From an uncultured Verrucomicrobia subdivision 3 bacterium (lineage in GTDB: Bacteria > Verrucomicrobiota > Verrucomicrobiia > Limisphaerales > UBA8199): a stretch of 64,000 bases of DNA. Both the position numbers and the translations under genes were made by a program. Shown here piece by piece: positions 8,822 to 19,136 of this stretch. The DNA lies in the NCBI GenBank assembly GCA_903913865.1, contig CAIWMU010000142.1, forward strand, positions 42,761 to 106,760, given 5' to 3'. The notes under the pieces were generated by a model. It was not told where the DNA came from, ran no database searches, and was given only the letters and a program-made list of their open reading frames with translations. The number at the start of each line of letters is the position of its first letter. Within the stretch, counting starts at the first letter, position 1.

Positions 8822-10198
8822 CTACAGCTTCACGGAGACCAATTCAATCCCCTCCGCCATCCCCTGATTTCTCGAGTATTTCTTCTCAACAGGGTTGTTC
8901 CAATGCTCATGAACCCCAAGGCTTGGAAGTTTTCTGGTTCCTGAAGCATGGTTGGGATCATAAAAGGTGCCGGATGGAGGATTGTCAGCCTGCGCCGCCT
9001 CATGAAGGTAATCATCCACCCCGGACTTTCCTGCGACATCCGGCCACTCTTCCGCAAGGAAATCAAGCCCCACGGAGTCGATCGCAACGGGATCCTGTGA
9101 TGCTAAGAGGCTGGAAGACCACCCCCCATTGAAGGGCTGGGTTCGCATGCGTTGCGGGGCCGGATCTTTTGGATGGATTCCTGAAAACAAGCCATCAACG
9201 AGATTGAGCACGGTTTTTCCACCCAAATGAGAGTGACCCAGCAGGTCCACCAGTGGCCGGTAGATGGCTGTCTCCTTGGAGAAGCAATTGGGATGCATGT
9301 CGTAATAGCCCTTCTGAACCGGCCAGCGCACAAGCGATCCATAATGGTTCTTGGCGCAAAGGGTCACCCCGCCACCGGTATGGGCTTTCAGGTTGGCGAA
9401 ATTAATCAGGTAGTCTGCCTCGGCGAAGCAGGAAGGAACGAAATCCTGGGTCTTGCCTTCCGGACGGCTGCTCCAATAGAGGGGTTCTGTTGATTCCTTT
9501 ACCTTCTTTCTACCCGGTTTGCCCAGATAGTCTTCATATCGAACATCCGGGTAGGCAGCATGGAGGATGTCATAGTATTCCTTAACCAGGCACGCGAGGG
9601 TGTCGCAGATGGTGATCTCACCCGGGTGGACCCCGGCGGCAACGAGCTGCCGGATCAGTGCAATCAGCACCTGGGGTCCGGTGTTCATATAGTCATGCCG
9701 TCGGGAGAACGTGCAAGTTTCCAGATTGACGTGGCCTTCGTGATAGATCATTCCCACCCAGTTCGGCTTTATCAAGATCCGCTGCCCCGGCTTGTAGCCA
9801 GCATCCCCCCTGCCCCGGGATTGGTTTAGATGGCGAAAGAGACGGGTCCAAGCCGTCGTGGTGCTGGACTCCCCGGTCAGGTCGCAAACGGCCCTGAGCA
9901 TCATTGTGTCAACGTGGTCCTGCTTAACGCGGTTTGGTTCCCACCAGTGGCCATCCCCAACTCCCTTCCAATCTGTGACGTTAGGATCGTGGACCCATAC
10001 CACCCTGCCCGGGTGGATGCCCCTGCCCTTCCCAAGAGCCTTCGCGGGCGTCTTATCCTGAGCAGATCCGAGGTTTGGAATGCAGATGGCACACCCTCCC
10101 GCGATGGTGAGGGATCGACTGAGGAAGCTTCTGCGACTCACCTTGTCAGTTCTCTTGACGGTCCCGGAACCCACTTGACGGACTCGGTTTGCTTTCAT
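8822..10198 (-). CDS. DUF362 domain-containing protein, Tat-exported
   Basis: The product is 458 residues. It begins with a twin-arginine signal (SRRSFLSRSLTIAGG, residues 22-36), followed by the DUF362 pattern RILIKPNWVG, ITICDTLACLVKEYY, DYLINFANLKAHTGGGVTLCAKNHYG and LLASQDPVAIDSVGLDFL. DUF362 proteins are widespread; some are associated with iron-sulfur clusters, but this one shows no ferredoxin-type cysteine motif, and the catalytic activity of the family is not settled. The Tat signal implies export in a folded, possibly cofactor-loaded state. It lies 244 nt downstream of the atp operon on the same strand, too far to assume co-transcription. The start at 10198 places the RR motif normally. 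Confidence 0.82.
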   Translation of the reverse strand: MKANRVRQVGSGTVKRTDKVSRRSFLSRSLTIAGGCAICIPNLGSAQDKTPAKALGKGRGIHPGRVVWVHDPNVTDWKGVGDGHWWEPNRVKQDHVDTMMLRAVCDLTGESSTTTAWTRLFRHLNQSRGRGDAGYKPGQRILIKPNWVGMIYHEGHVNLETCTFSRRHDYMNTGPQVLIALIRQLVAAGVHPGEITICDTLACLVKEYYDILHAAYPDVRYEDYLGKPGRKKVKESTEPLYWSSRPEGKTQDFVPSCFAEADYLINFANLKAHTGGGVTLCAKNHYGSLVRWPVQKGYYDMHPNCFSKETAIYRPLVDLLGHSHLGGKTVLNLVDGLFSGIHPKDPAPQRMRTQPFNGGWSSSLLASQDPVAIDSVGLDFLAEEWPDVAGKSGVDDYLHEAAQADNPPSGTFYDPNHASGTRKLPSLGVHEHWNNPVEKKYSRNQGMAEGIELVSVKL

Positions 10199-10442
10199 CG
10201 TCTGATCTCACCAGAATCGCTCTACAGCATCAAGCGATAAACGCGTATCGTTGAGCCCGGAAACGATCAAAATTGGATGGAAGTGGGAAGTGTGACATTT
10301 AACGACTGTCCCCAGAAAAAGAAAATCTCCCAACCTCAAAACGAGGGAGGGAGAAAGTGTTATTCCAAACAGAAAGCTGCTGAGGTCAATCCGTTAGGAG
10401 GGAAATCATGGTTAATGATACCCTATCCCCTGCGGCTCCTCG

Positions 10443-10850
10443 TTACTTGATCCGGCGACGGACCTTCAACTGTGCCAGAGAGGCGGCCAATGCTGCGCTG
10501 ACACGGGCGGCTTCGTCATCATCCAACTTTTCAGCAAGGCGGGCCTCGGCACGGCGGCGGGCTTCCTCCGCCTGGGTTTCATCGATATTCTCGGCCCGCA
10601 TGGCCATGTCGGTCATGATTGCAACCCGATCACCAGTGATCTCGACAAACCCTTCGCCAATAGCCAGAAAATAGTCACGACCATCCTTGCGAACGACGAT
10701 CTCCCCGGGAACAACTTGAGCCATGAGTGGCACGTGGTTCGGGTAAATGCCCATCTCCCCTTCAGCTCCGGGAAGTGTGACCATATCGACCTGCTCCGAG
10801 TAGGTTCGAGCCTCGGGAGTCACGATTTCCAATTTCAAGGTTGCAGCCAT
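10443..10850 (-). CDS. atpC: F-type ATP synthase epsilon subunit
   Basis: The 135-residue product has the epsilon beta-sandwich pattern (LKLEIVTPEARTYSEQV, then VTLPGAEGEMGIYPNHVPLM) and a C-terminal two-helix domain (ENIDETQAEEARRRAEARL). Epsilon couples rotor and catalytic head, and its C-terminal helices can inhibit ATP hydrolysis. It is the last gene of the atp operon, 59 nt after atpD. Its length is normal. An ORF on the opposite strand at 10408 with a good Shine-Dalgarno-like sequence overlaps it but has no protein-like composition. Confidence 0.95.
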   Translation of the reverse strand: MAATLKLEIVTPEARTYSEQVDMVTLPGAEGEMGIYPNHVPLMAQVVPGEIVVRKDGRDYFLAIGEGFVEITGDRVAIMTDMAMRAENIDETQAEEARRRAEARLAEKLDDDEAARVSAALAASLAQLKVRRRIK

Positions 10851-10909
10851 GTCTTTTCGAGTGGAAGGCCGCCCCCGCGATAAAAATATCAGCGGGGGCG
10901 GCAGAAATC

Positions 10910-12373
<1,464 letters not shown>

Positions 12374-13252
12374 TCATCCCAAAGCCATGGCCGCACTGGA
12401 GATTTCCAGAAGTTCCTTTGTGATGGCTGCCTGGCGCATCTTGTTGTATTCCAAGGTAAGATCCTTGATGAGTTGTTGGGCGTTGTCCGTCGCATTCTTC
12501 ATGGCCACCATGCGGGCGCTTTGCTCACTGGCACGAGACTCGAGCAGCACCTGATAAACCTGAAAGTTGAGATAGTGGGGAAGCATCGCTTCCATCACCG
12601 ATTCGAGACTTGGCTCGAAGATGAACTCAGTGCCACTGCGTGTTAGCTCGTGGCTCATGGCCTCCCCTTTCACATCGGAGGAGACGCCTTTGATTTCGCC
12701 GACCGGGAGAAGTGGAATCACCACGGGTTTGAGGTTCAACGTCGAAATGAAGTTCGTGAAAAGAACATCCACACGGTCAACCTCCCCGCTCAGGAACAGC
12801 TCCCTGGCGAACTTGGAGATGGCACGTGCTTCACTGAACTGCGGAGTGTCCTTGTAGGTGAACTCGGCCTTGAGCTGCCGCCGGGTGCGGGCGACGAACT
12901 GCGCGGCCTTCCTTCCAGCGGTGATGTAAAGTGTTGTGTCCCTGTCAAACTTGGAGGCCTCACGAAGGATGTTGCTGTTCAAGGCACCGCACAATCCCTT
13001 GTCGGAAGTCACAAGAATGACCCCACGGCGCTTCCCCGGCCGCTGTTCCATCAATGCATGCCTGGACTCACCCGCCACGGCAGCGATCTCGCTCAAGACG
13101 TCATTCATCACCTCGGCATAGGGCCTGCCTGCTAGAGCGGACTGCTGTGCCTTGCGCATCTTCGACGCCGAGACCATCTGCATGGCCTTGGTGATCTGCG
13201 CCGTGTTCTTGACCGACTTGATGCGTCGGCGGATGTCGCGGGTGCTGGGCAT
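12374..13252 (-). CDS. atpG: F-type ATP synthase gamma subunit
   Basis: The 292-residue product begins with the gamma signature STRDIRRRIKSVKNTAQITKAM and ends with MVAMKNATDNAQQLIKDLTLEYNKMRQAAITKELLEI, the two long helices that form the central rotor shaft. The middle Rossmann-like region (GVILVTSDKGLCGALNSNILR) is also present. Its ATG lies 3 nt after the atpA stop, so translation is probably coupled. Length is standard. Confidence 0.97.
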   Translation of the reverse strand: MPSTRDIRRRIKSVKNTAQITKAMQMVSASKMRKAQQSALAGRPYAEVMNDVLSEIAAVAGESRHALMEQRPGKRRGVILVTSDKGLCGALNSNILREASKFDRDTTLYITAGRKAAQFVARTRRQLKAEFTYKDTPQFSEARAISKFARELFLSGEVDRVDVLFTNFISTLNLKPVVIPLLPVGEIKGVSSDVKGEAMSHELTRSGTEFIFEPSLESVMEAMLPHYLNFQVYQVLLESRASEQSARMVAMKNATDNAQQLIKDLTLEYNKMRQAAITKELLEISSAAMALG

Positions 13253-13255
13253 CGG

Positions 13256-14791
13256 TTACTTGGAGTAGGTTTGTTTGAATTCGACCACGGCTGCTTTGAG
13301 TTCCGAGATCAGAGCATCGTTGAGGGCCTTCTCCTGGGCGATTTTGGCCATCAGTTGAGTCTTCCGGCTCGAAAGATAGTCCGTCAGCTTGGTCTGGAAG
13401 TCTTTGATCTTCTCGACGGCCACATCGTCCATCATCGAGTTTTGCACAGTCCAAAGGATCGCGACCTGAGCCTCCAACGCAATAGGCCGATATTGGGGCT
13501 GCTTGAACACCTCAATGATCCGCTTGCCACGCTCAATCTGCGCCTGTGTTTTCGCATCGAGATCTGAACCAAACTGGGCGAATGCAGCCAATTCCCGAAA
13601 CTGTGCAAGGTCACCTTTCAGTCGGCCCGCAACTTGTTTCATCGCCTTCACCTGCGCGGCTGATCCGACGCGGGACACCGAGAGACCGACCGAGATCGCA
13701 GGACGAACGCCCTGGTAGAAAAGATCGGTTTCCAGATAAATCTGGCCATCGGTGATGGAGATGACGTTTGTCGGAATGTAGGCTGATACATCGCCCGCCT
13801 GGGTTTCGATGATTGGCAGCGCAGTGAGAGATCCATTCCCGAACTTCTCGTTGACACGGGCAGCACGTTCCAGAAGGCGGCTATGCAGGTAGAACACATC
13901 ACCAGGGTATGCCTCACGACCTGAGGGACGCTTCAACACCAGGGAGACCTGACGATATGCAACAGCGTGCTTGGAAAGATCGTCGTAGATGATCAGGGCA
14001 TCCATCCCGTTGTCCATGAACCATTCTCCCATCGCCGCTCCGGCAAAAGGCGCAAGGTATTGGTTGGTGGCGGAATCAGAGGCAGAAGCTGCGAGAACGA
14101 TGGTATAGGGCATCGCACCAGCCTCTTCGAGAACCGAAATAACACGCGCGATGTTGGACTGCTTCTGACCGATCGCCACGTAGATGCAATAAAGCGGACG
14201 GTGGGTCTTATCCCCGGAATCCTCGGCAGCCTTGTTAAGGCGGGCCTGGCTGATAATCGTATCAACGCATATCGTCGTCTTGCCGGTGGAACGATCGCCA
14301 ATAATGAGCTCGCGCTGGCCACGGCCAATCGGAATCATCGCATCCACTGCCATGATGCCGGTCTGCACGGGTTGCGTCACCGACTTGCGTTTGATGATGC
14401 CGGGTGCGATTTTTTCCACGGGATAGGAAACGTCGGACTTAACAGCTCCCTTTCCATCCACAGGCAGCCCAAGGGTGTTCACAACTCGGCCAAGCAACCC
14501 TTTGCCCACAGGCACCTGCAGAAGCTTGCCTGTCGTGCGAACCTCCGAGCCTTCCCTGATTTTCGTATAATCGCCCAGAATAATGGCGCCGACTTCGGTT
14601 TCCTCCAAATTCAAAGCCAGCCCAACGATTCCGTTGCCGAAATCCAACATCTCGTTAAGCATCGCATCGGTCAAACCTTCGATCTTGGCAACGCCGTCCC
14701 CAATCTCGCGGACGGTGCCGACGTTCTGCTTTGCCGTGGATGTCTTCACCCCGGCTATCTGCGACTCAATTTCCTGAAGTAAGTTGCTCAT
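13256..14791 (-). CDS. atpA: F-type ATP synthase alpha subunit
   Basis: The 511-residue product has the P-loop [10 protein letters not shown], the beta-barrel N-terminal domain ([17 protein letters not shown]) and the alpha-specific [18 protein letters not shown]. Alpha contributes the non-catalytic nucleotide sites and the arginine finger of F1. It precedes atpG with almost no gap and follows the frameshifted atpH by 36 nt. Because alpha, beta, gamma and epsilon are all intact, the complex is probably functional in the living cell whatever the status of atpH in this assembly. Confidence 0.98.
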   Translation of the reverse strand: MSNLLQEIESQIAGVKTSTAKQNVGTVREIGDGVAKIEGLTDAMLNEMLDFGNGIVGLALNLEETEVGAIILGDYTKIREGSEVRTTGKLLQVPVGKGLLGRVVNTLGLPVDGKGAVKSDVSYPVEKIAPGIIKRKSVTQPVQTGIMAVDAMIPIGRGQRELIIGDRSTGKTTICVDTIISQARLNKAAEDSGDKTHRPLYCIYVAIGQKQSNIARVISVLEEAGAMPYTIVLAASASDSATNQYLAPFAGAAMGEWFMDNGMDALIIYDDLSKHAVAYRQVSLVLKRPSGREAYPGDVFYLHSRLLERAARVNEKFGNGSLTALPIIETQAGDVSAYIPTNVISITDGQIYLETDLFYQGVRPAISVGLSVSRVGSAAQVKAMKQVAGRLKGDLAQFRELAAFAQFGSDLDAKTQAQIERGKRIIEVFKQPQYRPIALEAQVAILWTVQNSMMDDVAVEKIKDFQTKLTDYLSSRKTQLMAKIAQEKALNDALISELKAAVVEFKQTYSK

Positions 14792-14827
14792 ATTCGTTCA
14801 AATCAAAACTCAAAAATGCGGTATGGT

Positions 14828-15219
14828 TCAAAAGGACTCTTCGAGTGCCTTCAGCCTTGCCTGGATGCTTCCATCGTAAACGTCACTCCCAACCTTGATG
14901 CGCAATCCCCCAATCAACGACTCGTTTTGTAAAAAGGAAACATTCAAGGCAGGTCCGTGAGCCTTGGCAAGATTGGCCCTAACCAAGTCCTGCAAATCCT
15001 GTCCAAGTGGGACTGCACTTTCAACCACTGCCTTCCGTCTTTCCAGATCAAGCTTCACCAGACGCTGAAACTGGGTCAGGATGGCGAGTAGCCGCGAGGT
15101 TTTACTTCGATCACCTTCTTCACAGTCTCCCTGACGCGAGACTCATCCAGCACACTGCCCACGATGCAGGCCCGAAATAAATGCTTTGCTTCCCTTCTGG
15201 CTTGTTTGGGGATCTTCAT
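14828..15219 (-). pseudogene. atpH: F-type ATP synthase delta subunit, interrupted by a 1-base frameshift
   Basis: The gene should start at the ATG at 15219 (MKIPKQARREAKHLFRACI) and run to the stop at 14828. The first frame reads ...KVIEVKPRGYSPS then stop. Inserting one base at about 15089/15090 restores PRGYLAILTQFQRL and joins the second part (KLDLERRKAVVES...LIGGLRIKVGSDVYDGS), which carries the conserved delta C-terminus. The repaired product is about 130 residues, shorter than the 170-180 of many bacteria but complete at both ends. Delta links F1 to the b-subunit stator and is normally essential for the synthase. A single-base loss in an otherwise intact operon is more likely a sequencing or assembly error than a true pseudogene; programmed frameshifting is unlikely because there is no slippery run at the site. 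Confidence 0.85.
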
Positions 15220-15240
15220 TGGGTGTTGCGGAAGTGGTTC

Positions 15241-15774
15241 TTACAGGGCCACCTGACGGGCAGTTTCCTCTGCAATCCGTTTGTGGTCGTCGGGAGTGAG
15301 AACCTTTCCAGTTACCGTTGCTGTGGTCTGAACAACCAGCCTCCCCACCTCGCGCTTCAGTTCAGACAACATTCGGGCGTGATCCGCAGCTGAGGCTTCC
15401 CTTGCCTTGGCAATGATCTGTTCGGCTGCGGCGATTGCTTTCTGAGTTTCCTGTTCCTGGACTCGGGCTGCAGCAGCACGCGCTTCCTCAATCAATTTTA
15501 CTGCCTGGGCATTGGCCTCAGTCAGCGTTTCGCGCCTCTGGGCCTCTGCCTGGGCAAGGGCGCTCTTCATTTTCTCAGCATTGGACATGCTTTCGGCGAT
15601 GATCTGACGCCGCTCCTGAAGCATCTCAACAACGCGCTTGTAGGCAAAGCGATGGAGCAGAAAGGCGACTATCCCAAAGCTGATTATCTGGGCAATAAAG
15701 TGGGGCCAATCAACTCCGAATTCACGGGCGGTATCGCCCACGATTCCTGCGGACATGAACATGATGAAATTCAT
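15241..15774 (-). CDS. atpF: F-type ATP synthase b subunit
   Basis: This 177-residue protein has one N-terminal membrane helix (FIAQIISFGIVAFLLHRF) followed by a long charged helix with the usual b pattern (VVEMLQERRQIIAESMSNAEKMKSA, then EQIIAKAREASAADHARML). A b dimer, or b with b', forms the outer stalk. Only one b-type gene is present, so a homodimer is expected. It lies between atpE and atpH in the standard order. Several nearby Met codons (at 15774, 15762 and 15756) could start it. Confidence 0.95.
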   Translation of the reverse strand: MNFIMFMSAGIVGDTAREFGVDWPHFIAQIISFGIVAFLLHRFAYKRVVEMLQERRQIIAESMSNAEKMKSALAQAEAQRRETLTEANAQAVKLIEEARAAAARVQEQETQKAIAAAEQIIAKAREASAADHARMLSELKREVGRLVVQTTATVTGKVLTPDDHKRIAEETARQVAL

Positions 15775-15852
15775 ACTATCAAAATCACTTGTGACACGAG
15801 ACCGGGATGGGGTTTTTACACCGCCACCCCGGCCAGACGTGTGCGGACCAGC

Positions 15853-16080
15853 TTATGCCGGCCAGGCCTTCGTCGCCAAAAAGATGGCGAAGAACACGAT
15901 GCCTTCTGCGAAGGCGATCGCCAGAATCGATTGCACGAGAATCTTCGTTGCCGCGCCGGGATTGCGTCCCACCGCTTCAGAAGCCTTTGCACCGATCAGG
16001 CCCACGCCGATTGCCGCACCGAGTGCGGCGAGACCGACGTGAATGTTGCCGGTCATTTCTGCCAATATTGGCATCAACAT
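15853..16080 (-). CDS. atpE: F-type ATP synthase c subunit
   Basis: The product is a 75-residue hairpin of two membrane helices with the polar loop GRNPGA between them. The ion-binding carboxylate is the glutamate in AIAFAEGIVFF of helix 2. The residues next to it (A-E-G-I) do not match the Q...ES/T set of sodium-binding rings, so a proton-driven ring is more likely. The c ring rotates as ions pass between it and subunit a. Gene order atpB-atpE-atpF is normal. Confidence 0.95.
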   Translation of the reverse strand: MLMPILAEMTGNIHVGLAALGAAIGVGLIGAKASEAVGRNPGAATKILVQSILAIAFAEGIVFFAIFLATKAWPA

Positions 16081-16190
16081 AGTTATTTTCCTTTCTTGCC
16101 TCGTCGATCCCCGCGATTGAACACGGTCAAACCGACGAAATTAGTTTTTAGAACCGGGTCACTCCAGAAACCTGGGTTTCCCGAGTCCAG

Positions 16191-17102
16191 TTAGTGATGT
16201 GCAGGCCCGTGGTCCTCATCGTGCTGACAAATCAGCATCGTGAACACTGCAGTGAGCAGCATGAAAACGAGTGCCTGAACAATTCCGACCAAAAGTTCCA
16301 TGAAGTAAAACGGAATGGGAATAAGGACACGACCGAGCCAGCTTGGAACGAGGTTCGCCATCGACTCCAGCATGTTTTCACCCGCAAATATATTTCCAAA
16401 CAACCGGAAGCTCAACGAGACCGGGCGGAATGCTATGGATACCACTTCGAGGACACCTACCGCGAGAAACACAAGAATCATCAACATCTTCAGGAGTCCT
16501 GTGGTTTCCCCCTTGGGCGCAAACAGGTGCTTCAAGAACCCAATCGGACCATTTGCCTGCAGAGCCCAGACAATCCAGCAAACAAAGAAGGTGACAGACA
16601 TCGACAAGGTCATGTTCAAATCGGCGTTGGCACCACGGAACCATGGCTCTGAAACTTGAAATCCATGCTCTCCGGTGTGCCCATAACCCACAGTCCCGAT
16701 CCCGGGAAGGAGTCCCAGCCAGTTGGACCAAAGAATGAACAAAAAGATCGTCGCAAAAAACCAGAAGGTCTTCTTCACCAATTCACTGCCAATCACCCCT
16801 TCAAGGAATCCGTAGAGTCCTTCCACAAGCCATTCCAAAAAGTTCTGAGCACCCGACGGAACAAGGGTCATCTTGCGGGTTGCCACCTGCGCGAAGGTGA
16901 TCAGCACGAGGGCTACGATCCATGTCACCAACATGGAGTTGGTGATTGGAAAACCTCCAATGTTCCACAGCTCAACGGCTTTGGCCGTCAGTTCATGGTG
17001 TGCGACTGCGGCCCCAGCTTCAGCATGGGCACCCTCAGCAGCAAAAGTCGTGGCCCCGGCCGAAGCCAGAACCGACGACACTATTAGATTAAACAGACGC
17101 AT
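16191..17102 (-). CDS. atpB: F-type ATP synthase a subunit
   Basis: From the ATG at 17102 the product is about 303 residues. It starts with a hydrophobic leader rich in Ala and His (SAGATTFAAEGAHAEAG), followed by membrane helices with the conserved SLSFRLFGNIFAGENML, in which the arginine faces the c-ring carboxylate, and LVGIVQALVFMLLTAVF near the end. The C-terminus is His/Asp rich. Subunit a forms the two ion half-channels. It is the first gene of the operon; no atpI or atpZ gene is found upstream. A start 21 nt further upstream is possible but adds nothing family-like. Confidence 0.95.
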   Translation of the reverse strand: MRLFNLIVSSVLASAGATTFAAEGAHAEAGAAVAHHELTAKAVELWNIGGFPITNSMLVTWIVALVLITFAQVATRKMTLVPSGAQNFLEWLVEGLYGFLEGVIGSELVKKTFWFFATIFLFILWSNWLGLLPGIGTVGYGHTGEHGFQVSEPWFRGANADLNMTLSMSVTFFVCWIVWALQANGPIGFLKHLFAPKGETTGLLKMLMILVFLAVGVLEVVSIAFRPVSLSFRLFGNIFAGENMLESMANLVPSWLGRVLIPIPFYFMELLVGIVQALVFMLLTAVFTMLICQHDEDHGPAHH

Positions 17103-17151
17103 CGTGCAGATTACTAATACCAAGGCACAGCGGTCACCCCGGTGTCAACTT

Positions 17152-17181
17152 TTATTACAGAGCGCCGAAAACTTGCATCAA
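17152..17181 (-). promoter_or_regulatory. Possible promoter of the atp operon
   Basis: On the minus strand TTGATG (17176-17181) and TAATAA (17152-17157) are 18 nt apart, about 50 nt upstream of the atpB start. A TTGACA at 17143-17148 is also present but has no good partner. The match to a sigma-70 promoter is moderate. Confidence 0.3.
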
Positions 17182-17197
17182 TGTGAAAAGTTTCACA
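17182..17197. promoter_or_regulatory. 16-bp palindrome upstream of the atp operon
   Basis: TGTGAAA AG TTTCACA is a perfect inverted repeat of 7 bp arms directly next to the possible atp promoter and between divergent genes. It has the form of an operator for a dimeric regulator, but could equally be a short stem. A T/A-rich stretch follows. Confidence 0.3.
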
Positions 17198-17331
17198 AGG
17201 CTTTTTTCAAAAAATCTCACAAATCCTCTCCCACACCCTCCATTTGCCGCCGGAGGGAGGATTGTGCCCAGATGAAACTTGACTTGAGCGCTGTTAGGGA
17301 ATTTCCTGAGGTTCAAGTTACCATCCAACTC

Positions 17332-19071
17332 ATGCCTCAATCCTTTACCCGCTTCCGGTTTGTCAAAATGCTCTTCCGGGCGCTGCCTGTCTCCATGGTT
17401 CTGATCTCCCTTGCAGGCCATGCCTCGGTGGTGGCCCTCTGGAACTTCAACAGTCCTGTTCCCGATGGAAACGAGACCACCGGGACACTCTCCCCGGCCA
17501 TTGGCGCCGGAGTGGCCGTTGTGTTGGGTGGTGTTACTGGGACATACACCATCCCGAATGGGTCCTCCGATCCTGATACAGTCGACAACAGCAATTGGCG
17601 GATCACCACATGGCCTGCCCAGAGCACCCAGAATAAACAAAATGGAGTGCGTTTCAATGTTCCAACCGTTGGGTGGAGCAACCTTCGACTTCTTTGGGAT
17701 CTGCGCAACAGCAACACGGCAAGCAAATACACTCGTCTGCAGTATACCACCAACGGGATAGACTTCCGCGATCTTCAGCTTGTGACCATGCCCTTTGAGA
17801 CCTGGAAGAACGGCCAGACTGCCAGCTTCGTTGGGGTGGCTGGTGTGGAAAACAACCCGAGATTTGCTTTTAGATTTGTAACCGAGTTCGAGTCCACTGC
17901 CACTGGCTCCGGTTTAAGCGGCTATGTCACCTGCAACCCCACAAACGTCTATGGCAGCGCTGGGACGCTCCGTTTTGACATGGTGACCCTCACCGGGGAC
18001 CCAACTGTCCAGAGCGTTTCTGTGCTCACCTACAACGTGCTTGGGCGGGATGTTCCTGACTGGACTACCAACTCGCTTCAGGTGCAGGCGATAGGGCGCC
18101 AACTTCGTTACCTAAAGCCGGATGTCATAGGTTTCCAAGAGATTCCAGAGACGAATTCAAACTACCTCCTGATGACCAACTTTGTCGCGGCCTATCTCCC
18201 GGATTACTTTCTGGGCACGGGCCCCCGGACTGATGGCGGGGAGCGCAGTGTGGTGGCAAGCCGGTTTCCCATCATCCGTTCCCAATCATGGCTGGGTCGG
18301 AGCGACATCTCGGCCTTCGGCTATGCCGGTGTTTATACCCGGGATCTGTTTGAGGCTCAGATCGCAGTTCCGGGCTTTGATCAGCCACTGCATTTTTTTA
18401 CCACACACCTGAAAGCGCATCCTGATCAGGACAGTGCAACCCGGCGTGGCGCTGAGGCCCGGGCGGTGTCCAACTTTTTTACCAGAGTTTTTCTCCCGGC
18501 CAATTCCCTGCATCCTTATGTTCTGGTTGGGGATATGAATGAGGACATCTACCGGCCGCGCGAATTTGAACTTGATGCGATTAACACGATGGCCAACAAG
18601 GCAACGGGGCTTGCTGTGACCTCACCCAGAAACCCGTTTACCGGTGATGAGCGAACATGGTCCATCCAGAATCCAAGCCCGACGATCAGGTTTGACTATG
18701 TGCTGCCCTGCAGCCTGCTTTATGAAAACATAACCAGCAGCCAGGTCTTCCGATCTGACAGGGTGACGCCCCTGATTTCCCCCCTGCAAGCGGGTGATAG
18801 TGCGGCAGCGAGCGATCATATGCCGGTTACGATGACTTTCCGAAATCCTTATGAGAGGCCATTTTCCATCACGAGGATTGAGCGCACCAACAATGCCGTG
18901 AAGGTCACCTGGGGTTCGGTGCCAGGCGGGCGCTACAGGCTCGAGGGGGCGTCGAATCTAGTCTCCTGGGCGGCGGTGATGAACAATATCACGGCCAGCG
19001 GGAGCGAATACACATGCCAGATAACAAACAGTGACCGCCCCCGGTTTGTTCGAGTGGCAAAAGACGACTGA
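17332..19071 (+). CDS. Exported endonuclease/exonuclease/phosphatase-family protein
   Basis: From the ATG at 17332 the product is 579 residues; 17368 (567 residues) is the alternative start. A signal peptide (LFRALPVSMVLISLAGHASV) is followed by a beta-rich N-terminal domain of about 200 residues (VVALWNFNSPVPDG). Then comes an EEP catalytic domain with its hallmarks in order: LTYNVLG, DVIGFQEI, FFTTHLKAHPD, LVGDMNED and SDHMPVT. The C-terminal 80 residues resemble a fibronectin-like or immunoglobulin-like module (ITRIERTNNAVKVTWGSVPGGRYRLEGASNL). Such secreted enzymes cleave nucleic acids or phosphodiesters outside the cell and scavenge phosphate. It diverges from the atp operon and converges on a sulfatase gene. 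Confidence 0.85.
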   Translation: MPQSFTRFRFVKMLFRALPVSMVLISLAGHASVVALWNFNSPVPDGNETTGTLSPAIGAGVAVVLGGVTGTYTIPNGSSDPDTVDNSNWRITTWPAQSTQNKQNGVRFNVPTVGWSNLRLLWDLRNSNTASKYTRLQYTTNGIDFRDLQLVTMPFETWKNGQTASFVGVAGVENNPRFAFRFVTEFESTATGSGLSGYVTCNPTNVYGSAGTLRFDMVTLTGDPTVQSVSVLTYNVLGRDVPDWTTNSLQVQAIGRQLRYLKPDVIGFQEIPETNSNYLLMTNFVAAYLPDYFLGTGPRTDGGERSVVASRFPIIRSQSWLGRSDISAFGYAGVYTRDLFEAQIAVPGFDQPLHFFTTHLKAHPDQDSATRRGAEARAVSNFFTRVFLPANSLHPYVLVGDMNEDIYRPREFELDAINTMANKATGLAVTSPRNPFTGDERTWSIQNPSPTIRFDYVLPCSLLYENITSSQVFRSDRVTPLISPLQAGDSAAASDHMPVTMTFRNPYERPFSITRIERTNNAVKVTWGSVPGGRYRLEGASNLVSWAAVMNNITASGSEYTCQITNSDRPRFVRVAKDD

Positions 19072-19136
19072 CCTTCTTTGAAGTAACGCGGATCGGATTT
19101 GGATGGCCAAAACGCTCAGGACTGATGGAGACCGAA

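Noticed and set aside
10408..10674. Plus-strand ORF of 88 aa with a good AGGAGG 6 nt before its ATG
   Set aside because: It is antisense to atpC over nearly all its length, and its Ser/Arg/Ala-rich composition is that of a shadow frame.
15853..16080. Sodium-dependent c ring
   Set aside because: The residues around the ion-binding glutamate do not match the sodium-binding set; proton coupling is the simpler reading.
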